DNA from: Clostridiaceae bacterium
GTDB taxonomy: Bacteria > Bacillota > Clostridia > Saccharofermentanales > UBA5734
NCBI GenBank assembly: GCA_012519875.1
Contig: JAAYPL010000061.1
Span: 1 to 28,847, forward strand
Length of the DNA stretch: 28,847 nt
Direction: 5' to 3'
Numbering within the stretch: position 1 is the stretch's first letter; each line of letters begins with the position of its first letter. A program made the position numbers and the translations under genes. The notes under the pieces were generated by a model that was given only the letters and a program-made list of their open reading frames with translations, had not been told where the DNA came from and searched no databases. Positions 7,833 to 14,993 of this stretch are shown here, one piece after another.

Positions 7833-9616
7833 AACATCTACTGAAAAGCAATTCGATCACGCGTAAGTTATCCAATATCATTATCAAGACCGCGTTGATC
7901 ACGATGATTGTTGTTTCTTTGCCGGGAACCTTTCTTTTTTCGGCTCTGATCAAGGACAGCGCAATAACCGACAAGAAAAATTTGATGCATGAAATTATGA
8001 ATCAATTTGACTTTAAAATCGCCAGCATTTCAGCGCAGTGCCGGCGTATACAGTATGATGACGAGCTTGGGCGCCTGCTCGGCCGTTATTATCAGGGAGA
8101 AGATGTCGCAAGCGGCATCGCCATCCGGTTGAATTCGTTGATCTCCCCGTTGGGTACTTTCTATCGGAATGTTCTGATCGTTACCGAACAGGGGGATTTG
8201 TTCACATCAATCACCCGGATCAGCTCCGGTGATCTGGCGGCTTTGAACATTGAAAACCCCGCCCGTCCGGAAAACTATTATCTGATCGAACCTTTTTATT
8301 ATTACGATGGGCTCGGGAATATGCAAAGCGGTTTGAGCTACATCAGCTCCTTTACCGCCAACAGCGGTGTGAGCGGCCGGATCATTATCAATATCGATTT
8401 TTCAGCGTTCATTTCAATTTTTAAATCCATCGAGGATGAAGTGGATGGCTATCAGTGGATTGGCTATGATCAAAAGTTGCTCTATCCGACCGATTCGGCC
8501 AAACCCCTCCTGGAAATGGACAGGATCACCCGAGCATCACAAGAAGCGGGCTTCGACTATGATGCGGTTATTGAAAACGGCAATACGAATCACATCCTGG
8601 TTTTCTCCCAGGAGTCAAAAGTAATTTTTCTGGCCCAGGTTTCCAGAGGAAAACTGCTGGAGCCGTACAACTGGTTTTTCCTGTATTATGTTTTTTCGCT
8701 TCTCCTGATGATTGCGGTTATCCTGATCGCGGCATTGCCGATGATGCGGCGGCAGCTGAAGCCGTTGCAACAATTATCCGCCAGCATGAAGGATTTTTCG
8801 GCCGGCCAATTGCTGGTCGAGTCCGACATCCACACCAATGATGAGATTGAGGATCTGAGCAATTCCTTTAACGCCATGACCCGCCAGCTGCGCTTTTACA
8901 TTCAAAAAACGCTGGAAAATGAGAAAGATAAGGAACGCATGCGTTACAGTTTGCTGATTTCACAAACCAAACCCCACTTCATCTATAATACATTGAACAC
9001 CATTACGTATCTGGCCCGGCAAAACCGCAGCGCCGATATCATTACGGTCAATTCTGCGCTGATCAAGATTCTCCGGGACTCCTTGCGTATCGGTGATATG
9101 CAGGTTTTTGACTCCGTCGCCCAGGAAATTGAAGTGGTTAACCAATATATTGTCATTCAGCAATATCGCTATGGGAGAAATTTTTCCCTTGACTGGCAGG
9201 TTGATCCGGATATTCTCCATCTGCCGATACCCAAAAGCCTGATCCAGCCGCTGGTCGAAAATGCGCTTTTTCACGGCCTGCTGCCCTGCGAAACCGAGAA
9301 AGGACAAGGGGAAATAAGCGTCGTTATTCGCGGAATCAATGACAAAATTATCATCCAGGTGTCGGACAACGGTGTGGGCATGGATGCCGAGAGTCTGGAG
9401 CAGGTTCATCAGTGGTTGCGAAAAGGAACAGGTGTCCGCGGCAAACATGTCGGCTTGAAAAATATGGTCAATCGTGTTAACTATTTGTATGGACCACTTG
9501 AGAGCGGCGATCGGCTGCAGATCGAAAGCCAGCCGCAACAGGGCACGACCGTTACAATCCAACTTGATCGGACCAGCAGAAAATCACCCAGTGATATGGT
9601 CTTCCGTTTTGATTGA
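7829..9616 (+). CDS. YesM-type membrane sensor histidine kinase
   Basis: 595-residue His_kinase/HATPase kinase. A first membrane segment lies at about residues 18-37 (IIIKTALITMIVVSLPGTFL). An extracytoplasmic sensing region of about 240 residues follows, then a second membrane segment (YVFSLLLMIAVILIAALPMM), a HAMP linker (LKPLQQLSASMKDFSAGQL), and the His-box QTKPHFIYNTLNTITYLARQ with His383. The C-terminal ATPase has VENALFHG, VSDNGVGMD and GVRGKHVGLKNMVNRV. YesM kinases sense carbohydrate-related signals outside the cell. The start is the ATG at 7829 overlapping the response-regulator stop; a longer in-frame extension would run inside the regulator gene. Response regulator before kinase is the reverse of the most common gene order. 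Confidence 0.93.
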   Translation: MKHLLKSNSITRKLSNIIIKTALITMIVVSLPGTFLFSALIKDSAITDKKNLMHEIMNQFDFKIASISAQCRRIQYDDELGRLLGRYYQGEDVASGIAIRLNSLISPLGTFYRNVLIVTEQGDLFTSITRISSGDLAALNIENPARPENYYLIEPFYYYDGLGNMQSGLSYISSFTANSGVSGRIIINIDFSAFISIFKSIEDEVDGYQWIGYDQKLLYPTDSAKPLLEMDRITRASQEAGFDYDAVIENGNTNHILVFSQESKVIFLAQVSRGKLLEPYNWFFLYYVFSLLLMIAVILIAALPMMRRQLKPLQQLSASMKDFSAGQLLVESDIHTNDEIEDLSNSFNAMTRQLRFYIQKTLENEKDKERMRYSLLISQTKPHFIYNTLNTITYLARQNRSADIITVNSALIKILRDSLRIGDMQVFDSVAQEIEVVNQYIVIQQYRYGRNFSLDWQVDPDILHLPIPKSLIQPLVENALFHGLLPCETEKGQGEISVVIRGINDKIIIQVSDNGVGMDAESLEQVHQWLRKGTGVRGKHVGLKNMVNRVNYLYGPLESGDRLQIESQPQQGTTVTIQLDRTSRKSPSDMVFRFD

Positions 9617-9699
9617 TGATGGTCAGAACAGTAAGAAGCACAAACTTGTCGTTGTTTATGCACAATTCGGTCATGGTTACTGCCGGACAAACAAGTTAT

Positions 9700-9714
9700 A
9701 CTGTTTATAACAGT
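9700..9714. promoter_or_regulatory. Perfect 15-bp palindrome, candidate operator
   Basis: ACTGTTTATAACAGT has perfect 6-base arms around TAT and sits 5 bases before the GGGAGG of the kinase gene, in the only substantial gap (116 bp) within the sugar locus. A second, overlapping dyad GTTATA/TATAAC covers 9695-9711, and TATACT (9697-9702) could be a -10. No convincing -35 is seen. Position and symmetry suggest a repressor site or internal promoter control. I found no second clear copy in the window. Confidence 0.35.
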
Positions 9715-9732
9715 TGATTGGGAGGTAATAAA

Positions 9733-10755
9733 ATGGAGCCGATTGGTATTGCTGTAGGCGGGAACATGGTTCTCGACTACTATAAAGAGCTGGATGTCTA
9801 CCCGGCGCATTCCACGCTGGCCACGATCAACAAGATAAGCCGGGAGACCGGCGGTTTGGTTTGTAATTGTGCCCAGGCCCTAAGCAAATTGGATCCGAGC
9901 ATTCCCATCACTGCCATTGGCCGTGTCGGAGACGACGAGGCCGGCGTTTTTATTCGCCAGCGACTGGCCCGGTTTGACAATATCGACCTCAGTCAGGTGG
10001 GTGTTTCCGGCAGCACCTCCTTTACCGATGCTATGATTGATCTGACCAACAAAACGCGCACTTATTTTCAGTATCGTGGAGCCAATGCCCAACTGTGCTT
10101 GTCTGATTTCAAGCTGGAGACGTTGGCCGTCAAGATTTTACATGTCGGCTACATTTTGCTCCTTGATTCTTTCGATGTTATTGATGAGACATACGGGACG
10201 CTTATGGCCAGATTATTGCACGACGCCCAGCAGCTGGGCATTAAGACATCGATCGACGTTGTCAGCGAAAGCTCGGATCGTTTCAAGCACTACGTCCCGG
10301 CCGCCCTGAAATACACGGACTATGCGATTATCAACGAGTATGAGGCTTCTCAGTCCACCGGCATTCCGGTTCGGGATGCCGAGGGAACTTTTTTGGTGGA
10401 GCAGGCCTTAAAGATCTGCCGCAACCTGTTTGATCTGGGCGTGTCGACCTGGGCAATCATTCATTCCCGCGAGGGTGCGGTGGGTATGGCGGCAGACGGG
10501 ACAACAGCCGCTTGGCCGGCGCTGGATATTCCACATGAACAAATCATCAGCACCGTAGGCGCCGGCGACGCCTTTGTGTCGGGTTGCCTGCATCAAGCCT
10601 ATTACGGGCATACCCTTACCGACGCCATCCGGGTCGGCATTGCTGCTGCCTCAACATCCTTGACCAGCTTTAATGCAACCGACGGTATTTTGCCGGCGAA
10701 GCAGCTACTGCAATACTACAGAACAGTAAAAAAAGAAGTGTGGCCGGGCTTTTGA
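9733..10755 (+). CDS. PfkB-family carbohydrate kinase
   Basis: 340-residue ribokinase-fold kinase. It has an N-terminal GGNMVLD substrate-side motif (9-15), the GRVGDDEAG region (63-71), NEYEA (201-205) and the C-terminal signature STVGAGDAFVSG (273-284) with anion-hole GAGD and catalytic base Asp279. It phosphorylates a sugar or keto-acid sugar with ATP; specificity is not readable. The start is the ATG at 9733, preceded by GGGAGG; an in-frame TTG at 9718 precedes that Shine-Dalgarno and is rejected. It is followed after 27 bases by the xylose-isomerase-like gene, which suggests isomerise-then-phosphorylate chemistry on the released sugar (inference). Confidence 0.92.
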   Translation: MEPIGIAVGGNMVLDYYKELDVYPAHSTLATINKISRETGGLVCNCAQALSKLDPSIPITAIGRVGDDEAGVFIRQRLARFDNIDLSQVGVSGSTSFTDAMIDLTNKTRTYFQYRGANAQLCLSDFKLETLAVKILHVGYILLLDSFDVIDETYGTLMARLLHDAQQLGIKTSIDVVSESSDRFKHYVPAALKYTDYAIINEYEASQSTGIPVRDAEGTFLVEQALKICRNLFDLGVSTWAIIHSREGAVGMAADGTTAAWPALDIPHEQIISTVGAGDAFVSGCLHQAYYGHTLTDAIRVGIAAASTSLTSFNATDGILPAKQLLQYYRTVKKEVWPGF

Positions 10756-10782
10756 ACCGTCTGCACGAAAAGGAGGATTATC

Positions 10783-11814
10783 ATGAGTAGATTCAAATTT
10801 TCCGTTGGCCCCTGGAATGTGGCGGATGGAACCGATGTGTACGGGCCACCGACTCGTCAACCGTTGGATCTGGAGACCAAGATCAAGAAATTTGCCGAGC
10901 TGGGCTTTTCTGCTGTCCAGTTTCACGATGATGACGTTGTTCCGGATATCAGCAGCAAATCCGAAAAGCAAATTATTGCCGAGGCCAAGTCGGTCAAGGC
11001 CATGCTTGACCACTATAACCTCAAGGCCGAATTTGTCGCGCCCCGCCTTTGGTTTGAATCCGAGTTTAAGGACGGCGCCTACACCGCGCCGAAAAAAGCC
11101 AATTGGGAGCACGCGATGTGGCGCTCCTACCGTTCGATTGACATTGCCAATGTCCTTGGCTGCGATTTGATCGTGCTTTGGCTGGCCCGTGAGGGCACAT
11201 TGTGTCTGGAAAGCAAAAAACCGGTTCCGGCCATTTTGCAGCTGGTTGAGTCCTTGAACAAGATGCTGCAATATGATGCCAAAATCCGCATCGCCATTGA
11301 GCCCAAGCCTAACGAGCCCATCGACCGTTCCTATGCCGGTACGATTGGCCACGCATTGGCTGTAGCCGGCATGACGATCGACCCGGATCAGGTCGGTGGT
11401 CTCCTCGAGTCGGCTCACGCCACCATGGCCGGTCTTGATCCGACCCATGAAATGGCTTTTGCCTTGGCTGCCGGAAAGCTTTGGTCGGTTCACCTTAATG
11501 ACCAGAACGGCGTCCGCTTCGATCAGGATCGATCCTTTGGCGCTGAGAATCTGCGCTCAGCCTTCAATCAAATCAAAGTGCTCTGCGACAACAACTATGG
11601 TTCCAACGGCGAGTATATCGGCCTTGATGTCAAAGCCATGCGATCTTCGGCCGATGCCTATGGCTTCAAGCACTTGGAAACCAGCCTGCGGATCGTTCGG
11701 CTGATGGAAGAGAAAGTGGATCAACTGGATCAGGCCAAGGTGGATGCCTTTGTTGCCGCCGATGATTACGAGGGACTGGAGATGTACATTCTGGAGCTTC
11801 TCCTGGGAGCTTGA
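10783..11814 (+). CDS. Divergent class-I xylose isomerase-like sugar isomerase
   Basis: 343-residue TIM barrel that aligns well with actinobacterial-type (class I) xylose isomerase from memory. Matching landmarks are FHDDD (His48, Asp51), AIEPKPNEP (Glu173, Lys175), ESAHATMAG (Glu209, His212), the FDQDRSFG loop (Asp247, Asp249) and GLDVK (Asp282). The class-I HIDLN motif reads SVHLN here, so the bridging metal-ligand Asp (Asp245 in Streptomyces numbering) is replaced by His237. It is also shorter than typical class-I enzymes (about 385-390) and lacks much of their C-terminal arm, which mediates tetramer contacts. This points to a related aldose-ketose isomerase, perhaps with another sugar or metal preference. 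GGAGG lies seven bases before the ATG. The dehydrogenase start follows its stop by one base. Confidence 0.85.
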   Translation: MSRFKFSVGPWNVADGTDVYGPPTRQPLDLETKIKKFAELGFSAVQFHDDDVVPDISSKSEKQIIAEAKSVKAMLDHYNLKAEFVAPRLWFESEFKDGAYTAPKKANWEHAMWRSYRSIDIANVLGCDLIVLWLAREGTLCLESKKPVPAILQLVESLNKMLQYDAKIRIAIEPKPNEPIDRSYAGTIGHALAVAGMTIDPDQVGGLLESAHATMAGLDPTHEMAFALAAGKLWSVHLNDQNGVRFDQDRSFGAENLRSAFNQIKVLCDNNYGSNGEYIGLDVKAMRSSADAYGFKHLETSLRIVRLMEEKVDQLDQAKVDAFVAADDYEGLEMYILELLLGA

Positions 11815-11815
11815 C

Positions 11816-13018
11816 GTGGCAACCGGAGTTATTTTCGGCGCCGGCAGTGTCGGCCGCGGCTTTATTGGCCAACTGTTTGCCGAAAGCCGATTGGAAGTTG
11901 TTTTTGTCGATGTTGTACCTCAAATTATCGATGGGATCAACCGTGATGGCTGTTATCCGCATTTGACCGTGAGCAATGCCGGCCGGACCGAAACCAGTGT
12001 CGGTCCGGCCCGGGCCATCAACAGCGCGGACAGCCAACGGGTGATCGAGGCGGTTGCCCATACCGACATTCTGGCCACAGCCGTCGGTGCCGGCGCCTTG
12101 GCCAAGATTGCAGAACCGTTGGCCCTTGGCTTGGCCCGCCGCCACGAACTCGGCCGGTTGCCGGTTAATATTTTGCTTTGTGAAAATTTGCATGCTGCTG
12201 CCGCCTATATGAAGGGCCAGCTGTCGCTGCATCTGGAAGAATCAGTCCGCGATCAGGTGCTGTCGCAGGTCGGCCTGCTTGAAACATCAATCGGGCGCAT
12301 GATACCTGTACCCTCAGCCGAGCTCCATGCAATCCACCCGGCGGCGGTCAGCGTTGAACCGTACAAATATCTGCCTTTCGATGTTGCTGCCGTTAAAGGG
12401 GCTCTGCCGGAAATCGCCGGGCTGACCGGCGACCCCACCGTACCCTTTTCTTACTACACGGACCGTAAGCTATATCTCCACAATCTGGGTCATTGCCTGT
12501 GCGCGTATCTGGGTGAATTAAATCGTGACACCTACATTGCCGATGCGATTAACCAACCTGCCATTCGCAGCTTGGTGCGATCCGCCATGCTCGAAAGCGC
12601 CCTGGCTTTGGCGGCCAAATATGGGCAGCCGATCGGCGGCTTGATTGACCACATGGACAATCTGTTGGCCCGTTTTGGCAACCACAGTTTGCAGGATACC
12701 GTAGAGCGGGTCGGCCGTGATCCTGAACGCAAATTGGCGCCGGGGGATCGTTTCCTGGGCGCATACGCCCTGGCGGTCGAGGCCGGTACGCCGCGCCGCT
12801 ATTTGAACCTGGCGCTGGCTTACGGCTTGAACAAGTTACGTCTGCTCAAAGGGTGGACGGTCGAAGAAACCACCCGGCATCTCGCCCGGGTTTTTCCGGA
12901 GATAAAAGGTGATCAGGACACGATCGCGTCTTACCTTTTCGCGCTGAAAGAGCAAGCCGGACCACAGGAGCTGGTTGGTCTGATTGATGAAGAAATGATG
13001 GTTGCGGATCTTGTCTGA
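11816..13018 (+). CDS. mtlD: Mannitol-1-phosphate 5-dehydrogenase-family (MtlD-like) polyol dehydrogenase
   Basis: 400-residue polyol-specific long-chain dehydrogenase aligning along its length with E. coli MtlD (382 residues) from memory. Landmarks are IFGAGSVGRGFIGQL (NAD-binding, 6-20), ATAVGAGAL (87-95), LCENLHAAA, and the catalytic RKLYLHNLGHC segment with Lys218, Asn223 and His226 in the family K-x4-N-x2-H pattern. The family interconverts a ketose phosphate and a polyol phosphate with NAD(H). No mannitol PTS is present nearby, so the true substrate may differ; the symbol marks the family, not proven function. The start is the GTG at 11816, with GGGAG (11806-11810) five bases upstream. 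Extending upstream would overlap the isomerase in another frame. It ends the locus, 8 bases before the pyrG promoter. Confidence 0.82.
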   Translation: MATGVIFGAGSVGRGFIGQLFAESRLEVVFVDVVPQIIDGINRDGCYPHLTVSNAGRTETSVGPARAINSADSQRVIEAVAHTDILATAVGAGALAKIAEPLALGLARRHELGRLPVNILLCENLHAAAAYMKGQLSLHLEESVRDQVLSQVGLLETSIGRMIPVPSAELHAIHPAAVSVEPYKYLPFDVAAVKGALPEIAGLTGDPTVPFSYYTDRKLYLHNLGHCLCAYLGELNRDTYIADAINQPAIRSLVRSAMLESALALAAKYGQPIGGLIDHMDNLLARFGNHSLQDTVERVGRDPERKLAPGDRFLGAYALAVEAGTPRRYLNLALAYGLNKLRLLKGWTVEETTRHLARVFPEIKGDQDTIASYLFALKEQAGPQELVGLIDEEMMVADLV

Positions 13019-13025
13019 TAAATGT

Positions 13026-13055
13026 TTGACATGATAGAAAAGCCTATTATATAAT
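13026..13055 (+). promoter_or_regulatory. pyrG promoter (near-consensus)
   Basis: Perfect TTGACA (13026-13031), an 18-base spacer and perfect TATAAT (13050-13055). The first G of GGGC at 13061 is six bases past the -10 and is the expected start. That is the start sequence used for CTP-sensitive reiterative transcription in Gram-positive pyrG leaders. Confidence 0.8.
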
Positions 13056-13064
13056 TAGCAGGGC

Positions 13065-13095
13065 AAGACGCCTCGAGAGACGGAGGCGTCTTTTT
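13065..13095 (+). terminator. pyrG leader attenuator terminator
   Basis: A perfect 10-base-pair stem (AAGACGCCTC, 13065-13074, with GAGGCGTCTT, 13083-13092) closes an 8-base loop and runs into TTTTTCT. It begins only four bases after the predicted transcript start GGGC. The upstream strand contains CGCCTC, to which extra 5' G residues could pair. In Bacillus subtilis and Lactococcus pyrG, low CTP causes reiterative G addition and the poly-G end disrupts the terminator (established). That this leader works the same way is inferred from layout. It would also stop readthrough from the sugar operon. Confidence 0.8.
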
Positions 13096-13162
13096 CTGTG
13101 TTTGGCAGGAACGGTTGATCCGGTCAGAAGGCTTTGAAAATGTGGACTCAGGGAGGATTCAG

Positions 13163-14773
13163 ATGAAATACATTTTTGTGACCGGCGGTGTCGTTTCCGG
13201 TCTGGGGAAAGGGATCACGGCGGCATCTCTCGGTCGGTTGCTCAAAGCGCGCGGGATCCGCGTGACCATGCAAAAGCTTGATCCTTATCTTAATATTGAC
13301 CCTGGAACCATGAATCCATACCAGCACGGCGAAATTTTTGTCACCGATGATGGAGCCGAGACCGATCTGGACCTGGGACACTACGAGCGTTTTATTGATG
13401 AAAGTCTGTCAAAGAACAGCAATGTTACCTCCGGCCGTATTTATTGGTCGGTAATTCAAAAAGAGCGAAGAGGCGACTATCAGGGCGGCACCGTTCAGGT
13501 CATTCCTCATATTACCAATGAAGTCAAAGACTTTATTCGCAAAGACAAGGCCGGCTATGATGTTGCCATCGTCGAAATCGGCGGAACAATCGGGGATATC
13601 GAGGCCCTGCCCATTATCGAAGCCGCCCGGCAGTTTGCGGCGGAAGTCGGCCGTAAAAACTGTTTGTTTATTCATGTCACATTGGTGCCGTTTTTATCGG
13701 CGTCCCGGGAACAAAAAACAAAACCGACCCAGCACAGCGTAAAAGATCTGCTCAGCTTGGGGATTCAACCGGATATCATTGTCTGCCGTTCGGAAATTGA
13801 TATCGGTTATGAACTGAAAGCGAAAATCGCTTTGTTCTGCAATGTGCCGGTCGACTGCGTTATCGCAAATCTGGATTTGCCGATTTTGTATGAAATTCCC
13901 CTGGCTCTTGAAAAAGAAGGGTTGGCCGAAATCGTCTGCCAGCGTTTTGGATTTGAGGCATCCAAGCCGGATTTATCAGCTTGGATCGACATGGTAGACG
14001 CGCTGAAAAATCCGAAGCGGGAGGCGCGCATTGCCATTGTCGGCAAATATGCCGCGATGCGCGACGCTTATCTGAGCATCGTGGAAGCGCTGGTTCATGG
14101 CGGTGCCGCCAATCAGAGTTCAATTGACATCGCATGGGTCGACTCGGACGATGTGACCGATCAAACGGCTCATGAATTGTTTTCGGATGTGGATGGTATC
14201 CTGGTTCCGGGTGGATTCGGCGTAAGAGGTATCGAAGGGAAAATAGCGGCGGCACGTTACGCACGCCAAAACAAGATCCCTTATTTTGGCATCTGCCTGG
14301 GCATGCAGATTGCCATCGTTGAATTTGCTCGTCATGTCATGGGCTATCAAGAGGCCAACAGCGTTGAGTTTGCGCCGGATACATCCTATCCGGTCGTGGC
14401 CCCGGCAAATGTTCCCGGTCAAAAAACCAGTGACCAATTTGACGGTACGATGCGCTTGGGGCAATATCCCTGTGTTGTTGATGAGAAATCCAAGGCATTT
14501 GCCTGTTATCAGGAACACTTAATCTATGAGCGACATCGTCATCGCTACGAGGTCAACAACGACTACCGAGAAGCACTGGTTGCTGCGGGAATGGTATTAA
14601 GCGGCACGTCTCCCGACGATCGTCTGGTGGAAATAATCGAACTTCCGGATCATCCCTGGTATGTCGCCTGCCAATTTCATCCGGAATTCAAATCGCGGCC
14701 CAACCGCCCACACCCTCTGTTTACAGGTTTTGTCGCGGCTTCACTGGCTAGACAAACCAACGCACGGAGCTGA
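13163..14773 (+). CDS. pyrG: CTP synthase (glutamine-hydrolysing)
   Basis: 536 residues, the usual CtpS length. It makes CTP from UTP, ATP and glutamine. The N-terminal synthetase domain begins KYIFVTGGVVSGLGKGITAAS (P-loop) and carries MQKLDPYLNIDPGTMNP and YQGGTVQVIPHITNE. The C-terminal class-I glutaminase has PGGFG (oxyanion region), FGICLGMQ with nucleophile Cys378, and QFHPEF with the His/Glu of the triad. GGGAGG lies seven bases before the ATG at 13163; an in-frame TTG at 13115 lies upstream of that Shine-Dalgarno. Transcription is probably controlled by the promoter and attenuator at 13026-13095, with a leader of about 100 bases. Confidence 0.98.
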   Translation: MKYIFVTGGVVSGLGKGITAASLGRLLKARGIRVTMQKLDPYLNIDPGTMNPYQHGEIFVTDDGAETDLDLGHYERFIDESLSKNSNVTSGRIYWSVIQKERRGDYQGGTVQVIPHITNEVKDFIRKDKAGYDVAIVEIGGTIGDIEALPIIEAARQFAAEVGRKNCLFIHVTLVPFLSASREQKTKPTQHSVKDLLSLGIQPDIIVCRSEIDIGYELKAKIALFCNVPVDCVIANLDLPILYEIPLALEKEGLAEIVCQRFGFEASKPDLSAWIDMVDALKNPKREARIAIVGKYAAMRDAYLSIVEALVHGGAANQSSIDIAWVDSDDVTDQTAHELFSDVDGILVPGGFGVRGIEGKIAAARYARQNKIPYFGICLGMQIAIVEFARHVMGYQEANSVEFAPDTSYPVVAPANVPGQKTSDQFDGTMRLGQYPCVVDEKSKAFACYQEHLIYERHRHRYEVNNDYREALVAAGMVLSGTSPDDRLVEIIELPDHPWYVACQFHPEFKSRPNRPHPLFTGFVAASLARQTNARS

Positions 14774-14993
14774 TTGGTTCAGGGCGTACCGCGGAGCGGG
14801 TTTCGGCTGCCGGCCAACCAATTTGGCAGGCCTCAAAAGCATAGTCCCCCGGTGAAAGACCGGTAAGATCTGCCAGTACTGCGCTTTCTTCCAGGTCGCT
14901 AACAGCGGAAATGATCTGTAGTCCTGAATTGAGAGCGGTGGCCTTGAGCATATTTTGCGTGCGAGGATCTCTCCGATCCGTTTTTAATTTCAA
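14748..14993 (-). CDS. Possible small protein coupled to the alpha-oxoamine synthase gene (uncertain)
   Basis: An 81-codon frame starts at a TTG overlapping the synthase TGA (TTGA, 14993-14990) and ends within the last 26 bases of pyrG on the opposite strand. It covers most of the 216-bp gap between pyrG and the synthase gene. The product is acidic in the middle (SDLEESAVLADLTGLSPGDY), has no cysteine-rich or membrane features, and matches no family I recognise. There is no independent Shine-Dalgarno, so translation would depend on coupling. It may equally be non-coding 3' sequence. No clear intrinsic terminator for either flanking gene was seen in this gap. Confidence 0.22.
   Translation of the reverse strand: MKLKTDRRDPRTQNMLKATALNSGLQIISAVSDLEESAVLADLTGLSPGDYAFEACQIGWPAAETRSAVRPEPISSVRWFV

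Noticed and set aside
10705..11493. 262-codon antisense frame opposite the xylose-isomerase-like gene
   Set aside because: Shadow frame; the plus strand encodes a conserved enzyme with catalytic motifs.
1649..11814. myo-Inositol catabolic operon (iol)
   Set aside because: Dehydrogenase, TIM-barrel and PfkB members are suggestive, but the diagnostic IolD (TPP hydrolase), IolB and IolA are absent from the window, so I do not assign iol names.
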